The notes beneath the pieces were generated by a model. It saw nothing but the letters and a program-made list of their open reading frames with translations, had not been told where the DNA came from and made no database searches. Of a stretch of DNA of 64,000 bases, positions 36,442-46,478 are shown piece after piece. How positions within the stretch are numbered: position 1 is the first letter of the stretch; each line of letters opens with the position of its first letter. Location: contig NW_006917091.1 of NCBI RefSeq assembly GCF_000516985.1, positions 368,285-432,284 of the forward strand, given 5' to 3'. The DNA is from Pestalotiopsis fici W106-1. Lineage: Eukaryota > Ascomycota > Sordariomycetes > Amphisphaeriales > Sporocadaceae. The position numbers and the translations under genes are program-made.

Positions 36442-37333
36442 ATTGATTTTCTATTTACAACAAAAAGGTGCTAAAAAGCGATTATATATATTCACGCAGG
36501 TGATTTGCGGTGGGTATTAACGTAGTATTAAATACGTTAATACGATAATATGCCTTTCAAATCGAGGAAACCCAATTTGGGAGAGTTTTAGGGCGGTCGA
36601 GGCAGTCACGGATCAAGTCCTCCCTGATGAGAGATATTGCGTCTGAGTACAGCAATTACGGCATTGTAGACACAACGAGGAAAATGAGATAATTCAAATG
36701 CAACATAGCAACGCACAGACCATGAATGAGCTCGCTTGAGATGGAAATACACACTGTTGTCACAAACTTCACTTCCGAGTTCAGCATTACGGACCTCAGT
36801 CTGAGGGTCAGGTAGCCCCGCTCACCGGGAGGAGGGTTATTTGTACGCTAAGGACGTTTGGTGCAAGGCGGGGGTATCTAACAAACGGCCATGAATGCTG
36901 CCGTCGTCGTTGCATGCAAATGAGCTTTTGATTGTGCCTGTGTCATAACGATGGAAGCATCAAAACTCTGGAGTAAATGGTGCCCTTCTTGATCAGCAGC
37001 ACGGAGGGCTTACCGATTCTACAGGACGGCTTTGCGTCTCAGCGTATCTAGGTCGATGGTACAACCTGTATCTTGAATAAGGTGTCGAACGTATCCGTAA
37101 CCACTAGTAGGCTAGTTCCTAGTGTCGAAGCTTCACGTTTTACTCAGCTAGTGCAGTGTTTGGTGCGATATAAAGTAAAGTTGAAGATGGTCTATATCTA
37201 CGAAATTAATGTGTGAACAAACAGACCTGATCACCCTTCCCGTTGTGTCATCCGAAGGGTGCCTCACAACACAGCCACACTGTGGCGCATCAGTACTAAC
37301 CTAATCTAGACAAGAATGATCATTTAGTCGTCC
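36442..37333. other. Intergenic, no gene recognised
   Basis: About 890 bp downstream of the NLR. Contains an AT-rich hairpin right after the stop; the rest shows no coding frame, tRNA or transposon ends that I recognise. Confidence 0.55.
36515..36542. repeat. 10 bp perfect inverted repeat downstream of the NLR
   Basis: TATTAACGTA and TACGTTAATA separated by 8 bases, about 75 bp past the NLR stop codon. It can fold as a hairpin in the 3' UTR or 3' flank. Confidence 0.75.
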
Positions 37334-37342
37334 GAATTCGCC
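37334..37342. repeat. Left target-site duplication, GAATTCGCC
   Basis: Nine bases identical to those right after the element at 37819-37827; they sit directly against the terminal inverted repeat. Confidence 0.85.
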
Positions 37343-37818
37343 GGCTCCCAATACATCGACGGGGCCCCGTTGATTTAATATCGACGGACCCGTCGATGTT
37401 ATGTAAGCGTCATTTTACAGCGCTATACAGCGTTGTGCCAACTTTTACAGCGCTCTACAGCGTTGTGCCACTTTTTATAGCGCTTTACAGCGTTCTGCCA
37501 TTTTTTATAGCGCTTTATAGCGTTCTGCCACTTTTTACAGCGCTTTATAGCGTTATGCATATTAGCGATAAGAATTTATGCCTTTATTAAAGGCTTTGGC
37601 GTTTTTTTTTAATAGCTATAAATAATGGTTATAAGATAATTATAATGCGAAAAAGAAAAGATTTGCAATACGCAAATAAATGCAATACGAAAATAATTGC
37701 AATGCGAAGATAATTATAATGCGAAAATGGTTAAAATTACTTTTATTTTTAATACTGGTGCCAGCCGCGCGCAGGGTATGCTTTAAATCAACGGGGCCCC
37801 GTCGATGTATTGGGAGCC
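37343..37818. mobile_element. Non-autonomous DNA transposon (MITE), MULE-like, 476 bp
   Basis: The ends 37343-37376 and 37785-37818 are perfect 34 bp inverted repeats beginning GGCTCCCAATACATCG and containing the palindrome GGGGCCCC. A 9 bp direct duplication flanks them. There is no transposase frame, so the element depends on another copy for movement. Inside are a second palindrome (TCGACGG/CCGTCGA at 37381-37396), five 30 bp tandem repeats and an AT-rich stretch with degenerate TGCAATACGAAAATAAT-type units. Nine-base duplications fit the Mutator-like superfamily; the assignment to that superfamily is inference. Perfect ends suggest a recent insertion. Confidence 0.85.
37411..37560. repeat. 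Minisatellite, 5 x 30 bp, inside the transposon
   Basis: Five consecutive 30 bp units built on TTTTACAGCGCTATACAGCG and ending TGCCA or similar, with scattered substitutions and no length variation. In one frame it reads as a ten-residue repeat (TALYSVVP), but I do not regard it as coding. There are no unique spacers, so this is not a CRISPR-like array. Confidence 0.9.
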
Positions 37819-37827
37819 GAATTCGCC
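37819..37827. repeat. Right target-site duplication, GAATTCGCC
   Basis: Second copy of the 9 bp duplication bounding the transposon. Confidence 0.85.
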
Positions 37828-38344
37828 TTGCTGATTACCAAAACTTTGAGTACGTTAAGCCCACCACCCTTTTACTTCATCAATGATTTTTGGCACAACA
37901 TTATTTGTATTATTTACTGTAACTGCACAAGAGAAGTCCCTAGGATTCTTGCATGTGATGGCCGACAGGTCTCTGCTACTCCCTCGGGTACTTTTGCAAC
38001 AAAGGTTCTGGGATCTTTTCTGCTCTGCAGTTGATGATTACTGACTTAGCTTGACGACTAATCATGAATAGTGATATATTCTGGGCTGGCTAGCATGCAA
38101 CTATTGTGGTGCGCGATATACCGCGAGGCCATAACTGCGAAATTAGGAGCTTCGCACCACGCTCAAGCCAATGTAAAGTTATATACGCCACTTTTCCACA
38201 ACAATGATCCAATAAGGAGGATAGCATTCACACAGAAAATTTTGATGTTATAGCAACGTCTTTGTACCGTAAATCTAAAATCGTGAATCAAACCAATGTG
38301 TGGCGTGGATAACGCCCAGTGTATACTACACCTTGGAACAGCCA
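37828..38344. other. Intergenic, no gene recognised
   Basis: About 520 bp between the transposon and the stop of the first P450 gene. Short frames only. Confidence 0.6.
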
Positions 38345-40158
38345 TCACTTTTCTGTCATACTCTCTTCGCTGTCTTTGACACCTTCAGCGATATCTGTGG
38401 CTTTTCCAGACCCCGCGAAGGCTACGTGCCACTGTTTATTGTCTCGTGGGAGGAGTTCCACCTGAACATCTTGACGTGGAAGGCGAATACCGCCATTAGT
38501 TTGCGTATATCCACCAGTAGACCACTGCCCATTGACGGCCTTGATGTCAAAGCGCAGAAGCATCATGCTGGCAAATGCCAAGATCTCGGTAGCCACGAAG
38601 TGGCGTCCGGGGCAGAGAGTAGCACCTCCACCAAAGACTCGGAATGCTACTGGGTTGTGCGTCCTTGTTCCGGGCATTTTGAGGAATCGCTTGTGGTAGA
38701 ACTCGTTCACATTCGGGCCCCACGCCAAAGAAGACGTGTGCTGGATCTTACCTGGGATCATGACCGTTGCGCCCCTACTTTGGCGTTAGTCGGATTTTTC
38801 AACACGATGTACGAAAACAAGCATCATGTACAAGGCAGATCCGGTAAATAAGCGACAGCGTAGCACATTGTGGTAACTTACTTCTTTAAGAGGTATTTCC
38901 CGTCCAGCATATGATCCTCCACCACAGCCCGCATCGCGAGGTCAATGCTATGGAACCGCATCGCTTCTTGCATCGTCGAGACCATGATGGGGCATGAGTT
39001 CTTGACATATGTCAAATCCAAATGGGCCTGACCATCTTTCTCGCTGACTGCTCCGTGGAGCTCCCGCCGGCAGTCTGCAAGAACGACAGGATCCGAAACG
39101 ATGTGGTACAGTGTCCAGAATGCCGCCGGCATGGTATTAGCAATCAAGGCGAAGATACCGCCAGCTTCCATTTTTGCCACATCCTTTTCAGACACACCAT
39201 GCTCTCGTGGGCACGAATATCTGCCCCGAGCAAAAGCGGATGATCCTGTCTCGAGACCCCCTCTGGCATAGTACTTTTCAAAGGCTTCAGTTATTGTCTC
39301 CAGTGCTTCGAGAGGCTTCTTGGCAAAAATCGGTTTCATAAAACCCATGAGCAGTCTGAGCAGGCCAGCTTGGAGGTCACTGTTCCTTTTAGTTTACATG
39401 CTTAGGAAAAGGATCTGATACTTGGTTGGTACTTACTAGTAGACTGTACGGACTTTGGCATCATTGAACGGGTTCAGAGGACCATAGATAGCACCGGTAG
39501 TGGCCATCATAGCCTCATGTGAAGCCCACTCGAAAAGATTCGCCGTCTTGGGTTCTTGCGCGGCACAGATCGCGCTAAAGGAATTGTTAAGGATATCCAC
39601 CACCTCGGTATTCAGTTGATCCAGGTTTGGTCCTGGAGCAAGCGAATTCTTGCTCTCGGTTGTTAAGCGATGCACGAACCCGTGGTCCTCGATGGGATCG
39701 CGTCCCATGATTTCAAAGGCTTCTTTGCTAACGCCCATCAAATTTGAGAATGCTTTTACAACGAATGGTGCGGCGGTGAGTGTTCTCAATTGTTTGTGAA
39801 TCGCGGGAATAAGAGATGTATCATTTACGACGTAGGCGCGAGTGCCCGGAAGCCTCAGTGTGTGAATTGGGTATCCATATTTGTCTCTATGTATATATGA
39901 TTAGCCCTTACGTGGATGATGGCAGAAATCGGCTTCAAAAGCTAAACAACAAGTCTGAGTACGTTTAGCGATCACTTACCGTAAATACTCGTGAACCGTA
40001 GTCCATTTCATGAGCATTACGATAATGGGGCTCAAGAATGGAATCGCGGTCTCTACCATAGGTGGCTCTCTCGCATCTTGCGTGAGCCATAGCAAGGCCC
40101 ATAGAAAAATGTAGAACCCGGCGAAGCCTACCACGGCAGCAGTGATATCAGAAATCAT
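38345..40158 (-). CDS. Cytochrome P450 monooxygenase (membrane-anchored)
   Basis: Four exons: 40158-39980, 39886-39437, 39379-38882 and 38774-38345, with introns of 93, 57 and 107 nt; 518 aa. An N-terminal anchor (residues 5-27) places it in the ER membrane. The K-helix ExxR is EAMR, and the heme loop reads FGGGATLCPGRHF, with the thiolate Cys in the canonical FxxGxxxCxG pattern. The I-helix segment (GGIFALIANTMPAAFW) lacks the usual acidic-Thr pair, as in P450s of the CYP7/CYP8-like type, some of which do not run a normal oxygenation. That trait and the general sequence suggest a CYP7/8-type fungal P450. It faces the acyl-CoA ligase gene across a shared 674 bp promoter. Confidence 0.92.
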
Positions 40159-40832
40159 AGTGTTACTTGCGTTTGTGTGACGAAATGAAGATTGATGAAC
40201 TAGATGACCGAAATGCAGTTGCGGAGTAGAAAGGTTTTACGACATGGAAATGACCAAAGTCTTTACGACTGTTGCATGCATGTAGCAGCTTTAGATCTAA
40301 GTCCTCACCGTCATATTGACTTAGCCTCCACCTATAGAATTGGTTGTGAGAATGCTGTAGCGGACGCACCTAGGCATAGAATAACCTGGACCGTAAATGA
40401 ACTATGCCGGCGGGGCTATCCAACAGGAAAGACACGTGATGAACCCTAAAAGAAGTACAGTCACATAGGTCACGCAAATTGACGATTGAGATCGTACCTA
40501 GAGTATACCAGGACTACCCGAATAGGTTTAGTCGAAAATGTTCATCCATGCTTACAAGTGGTGGCACCACCGTTTCGTGACATTAAAGTATGAAGGATCG
40601 AAGGACTCAGGAGTATCAAAGTATCATCTTGCGCTCGGATCAGACTCCTAGCAATTTCCCCCCCAAGGCGCTTGCAGGTCGCAGTAGCTTGCGGAAGATG
40701 TTGTCGCGCTGATCTGAGTATGCTCATTGATACATGGCTTCAATATATCAAAGCGATACTACGAACGCCTGCGTAAGAATTGAGACCTGCTGTTCACCAT
40801 ATTCACGAAATCGTAGCACGAAACTGCCCATC
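40159..40832. promoter_or_regulatory. Shared divergent promoter of P450 and acyl-CoA ligase
   Basis: A 674 bp region between two divergent start codons, the usual arrangement for co-regulated cluster genes. I saw no clear binuclear-zinc CGG/CCG palindrome. Confidence 0.45.
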
Positions 40833-42818
40833 ATGATCTTTACACCACCTTCATGGCTCCCCGCTATTGAACAAGACCTGTCCAAAGTGGGGACAGTGGG
40901 AGACTTTGCGCTTCAAGGGACGCTGGGCAACGCCTCCGGCCCTAGGGTAGACGAGCCAACCTTTATTTCTGCTTCTACGCAGAAGGAGAGAACCCCGGCG
41001 CAGATCGCGCAGAACGTCGAGGCCTTGGCTGCTGGCCTTGCCCACGAATTGCAATGGTCTCCTAATGCACCCGCACAAGGCGGCAAAGTGGTTGCTATAT
41101 TGTCCGAAAATACTGTAAGATCTTCAAACAAGGTGTTTTCTTTTACAGAGGGGCAATTTTCAACGTGGACCACAAGCTAAATAAATGTTTTGAAAGGTGG
41201 ATTATCTGGTCTACTGCTGGGCGGTTCATCGTCTGAGAGGCACCTGTCTTCTTTTACACGGCACTACTTCGCCGCAGGAGAATGCAAAACATCTCCAGCG
41301 CAGTGACTGCAGAACCTTGATTGTGTCTCCTGCATTGCTTCAGTCTGGCCGTGCTGCTGCCGCTGCTGCTTCTACCAGCGAAGCAGGGATTAGAGTTTAT
41401 CTGACAGAGCGGGTAGCCACTGACAGCGCCCAAGTCAATGTCAATGGCAATAGCGACACCGACCTCAAAACCATTGAAGAGCTTGTTAGCTTTGGGAAGA
41501 CATTGAGCCCTCTCCCAGCGCTCGATTGGTCCCCTGAGGAGGCCCAATCCAGTATCGCATACCTCTGCGCGACCAGCGGAACCTCGGGGGTGCAGGTAAC
41601 AAGCATCAGACTCTCATCCCTAGTGCGTACTTGACTAATTCCAACCTTTGATGCACAGAGACTGGCGCGTTTAAGCCATCGTGGAATTATACTCAATATC
41701 CTTCAGGTGTCTGCTCTGGAGAGCACGATCCGCCACCGGGATGTTGAAATTGTACTCGGCGTATTACCCCTAAGTCATGTCCAGGGCGTTATCGCGTCTC
41801 ACGGTACAGTTTACCTGCGAGACCGTCTTATCTTGCACACGACTTTCGACATGAAGGCAGCCATGATGTCTATCCAAACCTATCGTATCAACAGACTGTA
41901 CCTAGTACCGTCTGTGCTGGCCGCTCTCGTCGGGAACCAGTTCTTGTTTAAAATTTTCGACTTGTCGTCAGTCGACACAGTCTATGTAGGTGCTGGGAGT
42001 CTTAGCTCTGAGCTCTACGCCAAAACAAAGGCGGTACAGCCTAATTGGAATCTGGTTAATGGCTATGGTAATTCTAGACTCGCTGACCTAAGCAGCACAA
42101 GTACAGTGCTAACAGAACATATTTTCAGGCCTCACAGAAAGCTCCATGGTTGTTGCCATGAGCAGCTCGCAAGAGCCTGGCCCAGGCCCCGTAGGAATCC
42201 TGCTACCCTTGTATCAGGCACGTCTTCGACGAGAGGATGGGAGTGATGTTGAAGCTTTTGACGAACCGGGCGAGCTGCTCCTATCATCCCCGAACCAGGC
42301 CTCTGGATACATAGGAGACGAAGAGGCTGCCACAGCTACGTTTAGAGACGGCTGGTTGCACACTGGCGACGTGGCAATTTTCCGGCAGAGCCCCCGAGGC
42401 GACTCGCATCTGTACATTGTCGACCGGCTGAGGGACATGATCAAAGTCAAGGTAAGCAATCCCGAGTAGCTTTAAATGCTGATCATACTGACACCGATAC
42501 GAAAACCAGGGTATGCAAGTTTCCCCAGTTGCCATTGAGGAGTGCCTGCGACAGCATCCTGGGGTTGCCGACGTAGCAGTAATTGGAGTACCGGATAACG
42601 TGGCTGGCGAACGAGCCAAAGCGTTCGTAGTCCCCATGAAGAATCCCGACCCAACAGCAAAGCCTGCCGATCCTGAGACGCTCTTTGAGCAGTGGGATGA
42701 GCACGTCCAGAGCAAGTTGACAGAGCCGCACTGGTTACGTGGACGTTACGAGCTGTTGGAAGCGCTCCCTCGTAATACGTCAGGCAAAGTGGCCAAAGGT
42801 CTTTTGCGGGCTATGTAA
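40833..42818 (+). CDS. AMP-dependent acyl-CoA ligase (4-coumarate/fatty-acyl-CoA ligase type)
   Basis: Five exons: 40833-41114, 41197-41595, 41659-42067, 42129-42451 and 42510-42818; 573 aa. The start MIFTPPSWLP is the family start; the frame also has an ATG at 40734. The adenylation motifs are present: LCATSGTSG (phosphate loop), NGYGLTESS rebuilt by splicing, LHTGDVA, IVDRLRDMIKVKGMQVSP rebuilt by splicing, and the C-terminal catalytic Lys in PRNTSGKVAKG. The usual PKG after the phosphate loop is replaced by QRLARLSH, a change worth noting because that Lys contacts ATP. It activates a carboxylic acid to acyl-AMP and then a CoA thioester. In this setting it may prepare a starter or tail acid for the metabolite; substrate unknown. 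Confidence 0.9.
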
Positions 42819-43495
42819 GCGTGTTGAAGCAATTTAGATGTTTATTAAGATTTTCTATCAGACTAGTAGTTCATGGACACTGAATTGATAAAATGGACTT
42901 TGCACCATACCATATCACCAACTTTCATTATCCACGTTGCGATTTGCTTCTGTCTCCTGAATGCTTCTGCGCAACCTCCCTGGTAGCATTTTGTGAGTTT
43001 TTATTAGGTGCTAGGCACCAACGCTAGGTACCTACTAGTACCTAAATCTCCCCACAGCTGCTACAGCTTTCCGCCTTCTTCTTTCACCACCCACTTTATG
43101 TAGTAGCTAGGTAGTACTTTTGCCTATCAGATCAAAAGAATGTTGTGACACCACCTGCACTTTATTGAAGGATTACAGGATCAAATGACGCCTTCATGTC
43201 CTGGCATCACGTGATAATCCCAAGCGTTTTATCAGCTACTAAGATCGATTGGATAATACATATTTGCGGCAATCCTGACCAAATCCATCAATTTCAGTTG
43301 CACTAACATCTAAACAGGCAATAGATGGCTCCCGTAATGTGTGTGTGCGTGTATGTGTTGAGAATTGAGCAAGCCATCTAGTCTTATAGTTGTGACTGCA
43401 GATAGTAGGCCCGGTGGTGTTTGCATGCTCAATCTGTATCCTAATAGACCGTCATCATAATTACTTTGGAAATTATTTTCACTGAATAGAACGCG
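42819..43495. other. Intergenic with short palindromes; promoter of the decarboxylase gene
   Basis: About 680 bp. Near 43007-43044 there are small perfect palindromes (GGTGC-TAG-GCACC and TAGGTACCTA) and other AGGTA-type words, frequent in intergenic DNA of this window. No gene. Confidence 0.55.
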
Positions 43496-45068
43496 ATGGG
43501 CCACCGTAGGTTGACTAGCCAGGTTAGTGACCTGCATCGGGGCACAGTATTGGGACAAAATCAGTGCACATCCTTGCTGGATTCCAGCGTCGGATGTTCC
43601 ATCTACGACATGTCTAATAAGCAGTTTCCTGAGGACGAAATTCCATCAGATATGGCGTACCGTACAATCAAAGACAACTTGGTTGATGATGGGGCTCCCA
43701 CTCTCAAGTAAGTACGATACTAATTACCTTAGCTCGACACTCGAATGAACGTGTACTGATTCTGGTACTAAAAGTCTCGGATCTTTCGTAACGACATATA
43801 TGGAAGATGAGGCCAAGAAACTCATCATTGACTCGTTGAGCAAGAACCTGGCGAACCATGAAGCCTATCCCGTAACTACCGACCTCCAGAATCGCTGCCT
43901 CGACATGATTGCTCAACTCTTCAACGTGCCAACCAATGGGGAGCCAGATGTCACCGCTGTAGGAACCAGTACTGTGGGGTCATCAGAAGCAATCCTTTTG
44001 GCTACGCTCGCAATGAAGAAGCGGTGGATCAATAGACAAAGGTCCGCCGGCAAAGACGTCAGTAGACCAAATTTGATTATGAGTTCTGCTGTGCAGGTAT
44101 GTTGGAAGAAGGCGATGCTGTACTTTGACGTCGAGCCGAAATACATATATTGTACCAAAGAACGATGGACTATGGATGCAATAGAGGCTGTTGAGCTTGT
44201 GGACGAAAACACGATTGGCATTTGTGCGATTCTGGGAACGACCTATACCGGCGAGTACGAAGACATCAAAGCCATCAATGATTTACTAGCCGAACGGGAC
44301 CTAGATGTTCCAATTCATGTCGACGCGGCCTCGGGAGGATTCGTTGCTCCCTTTATTGAACCCGACCTACTTTGGGACTTTCGCCTTGAGAAGGTCGCAT
44401 CGATCAATGTTTCTGGCCACAAGTATGGTCTTGTCTATGCTGGAATTGGTTGGATTATATGGCGTGGACGAGAATATTTACCTAAAGGTAGGACGAATCT
44501 TGCCTACTCCTTGACTTGTATTTTGTGTCTGATATGTTTGGCAGAACTCACCTTCAACATCAATTACCTTGGCACAGAGCAATCTTCACTCACACTCAAC
44601 TTTTCACGTGGCGCCTCACCCATTGTCAGTCAATATTACAACTTTATCCGTCTCGGTAGACAAGGCTATCGCCGGGTTATGCTCAACCTGCTGCGAACGA
44701 CAGAGTATCTGGCCACAAAACTAAAAGACTTGGACTGCTTCATAATCATGTCCAAGCGACACGGAAGGGGCCTTCCACTTATTGCTTTACGTCTCGATCC
44801 GGCCAAAAGCTATGCCTTCGACGAGTTCACCATATACCACGAGCTCCGCCAGCAAGGTGGTTGGATTGTACCGGCGTACACTATGGCACCGCATGCCGAG
44901 GACCTGAAGATGCTTCGGATAGTGATTCGGGAAGAGTTCTCGTACGCTTTGTGCGACGCTTTGGTTGCAGACTTTCGTGCGGTCCTTGGTCGTTTGTGCA
45001 AGAGTAAATTTACGCCACTGGCACAAAAAGAAATCCATGCTATCGATACGGCGGTTATAATAGTATAA
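43496..45068 (+). CDS. Glutamate decarboxylase-like PLP enzyme
   Basis: Three exons: 43496-43707, 43775-44487 and 44545-45068; 482 aa. The GAD core is well kept: FVTTYMEDEA, TVGSSEAI, SSAVQVCWKKA, HVDAASGGFVAPF and INVSGHKYGLVYAG, where Lys287 would bind PLP. Known family members turn L-glutamate into GABA; bacterial and plant forms share these motifs. The N-terminus is shorter than in typical fungal GADs and the C-terminal tail is divergent, so this looks like a cluster paralogue that may accept another amino acid. The second intron is 57 nt, a multiple of three with no stop, so retention would insert 19 residues in frame. The neighbouring acyl-CoA ligase suggests a joint amide- or acid-supplying step, which is inference. 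Confidence 0.88.
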
Positions 45069-46478
45069 GTACTTGAGGGGCTTGACCAAATATAGCATCT
45101 TTATGCGTGTCATGGCGCGATAGGGTCCAGTACAGCTTCCCCGCACCCACAAACGGCTTTTCGCCCTTTTTTGATCTGACTTTTTCGGAATTATTCCCTG
45201 CTAATTGTACATTGAGAAATCTTCTTTAAAGGTTATCAATCTCATGACCCCGTAGCTCGGATGTACTCATTGCTTTTTACTCTTTGTTTTTCCCGTTGAT
45301 TCTACGTATACCAGGTACTTACCAAGCAGGCCCCTGGCCTTAGAATCTGGTTTTAGACGGGGTAGGTAAAGATACATAAGATTCATAAGCTGTATGTATA
45401 GATTGAGTCGAACGGATGAGGTTGAATTAGCGAGGCTCCAAACATGTCTTGACCAGATTACTTACACGTTAATGGTTGAGGCTGTCGAAGCAGGCGGCTC
45501 GTTTTTCTTTTTTTCTTTGTTTTATAATTGGACTGACCAAACATAACACGCCCAGTAAGGCTGACCAAAGGTAGTCAGGTATTTCTTTGTGCGCACGACA
45601 TCAGGCGGCGCAGCTAACTGGCTGGGGGTGGCTGTGTAAAATTGCTGAATTTCATTGGCTCGCATCAACGGCTGCAAGCTCACTTCTCTCACCGAAAGCG
45701 TTCAGAAAAGAAAAACAGCGAATAAACATGGTGACAGCATGCCATGGTGGTGGAGTGTCACGTCCGAGTGGCTGGCGGATCTCCAAAGTGCATGGCCGTA
45801 CATGGCTGTGCATGGCCGGCAACGTCGATGTCCGTGGCCCTGTGGATTGGTTCTTTCTATACACAAATTCTTCCTATGATGTCGATCAAAAGTTGTAAAT
45901 AAAAGGTCATTTATCCTTCGAGGATAACCACCTATGTACTCATTAGTGACTGCAGCCCATTCCTGGTCAATTTGAAGCTGAAAGGCGATCAGGCTGTGCC
46001 GTGGCTCCTGGGGTCAGTTGGGGATTAGTCATGCGTGAGTACTGGCTGCATCCCAATGCTACCTTGCAACGAAGATCATGACCTAAACTCTGCACCTCTG
46101 CACCATGTGTACGACACTGGGTCGGTTCTTCTGGGTGAGGTTCGACTTGGGGCTGGATACTCTTAATGGAATCCGCGGGAACGAGAAACCCGTCTGATAG
46201 CTTTAAAGATACAACACCCCAAGTTTACCACTATATTCTGACTCTCGTAATTTCCGTCTCCAACACTAATTACGAGGTACACAATCACATGCAGGATCAT
46301 GCGATCCTGATTCTATTACTCGTTAACTAACAAGTGCACAGGTTTCATAATTGTTTGGCCGCGGTTCTGATAAATAAAAGGCATTGAGCCATCAATACTA
46401 TGTACCTTGGCCTATGCTTTTGCATGGAATTTTGGCTCCATCTTACGCCAAAAGGATCTCCAATTTTGATTAAACAAC
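45069..46478. other. Intergenic, no gene recognised
   Basis: About 1.4 kb between the decarboxylase-like and DUF3176 genes, both on the plus strand. A plus-strand frame of 103 codons at 45587-45898 has no motif. The right part is the DUF3176 promoter. Confidence 0.55.

Noticed and set aside
37411..37560. Array of five regular 30 bp repeats, CRISPR-like in spacing
   Set aside because: The units are directly adjacent with no unique spacers, and they lie inside a transposon in a eukaryotic genome.
37396..37590. 64-codon frame with a ten-residue repeat (TALYSVVP)
   Set aside because: It is the translated minisatellite of the transposon; no start context or homologue is expected.
45587..45898. 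103-codon plus-strand frame between the decarboxylase and DUF3176 genes
   Set aside because: No motif and overlapping frames in other phases; it lies in what looks like promoter DNA.
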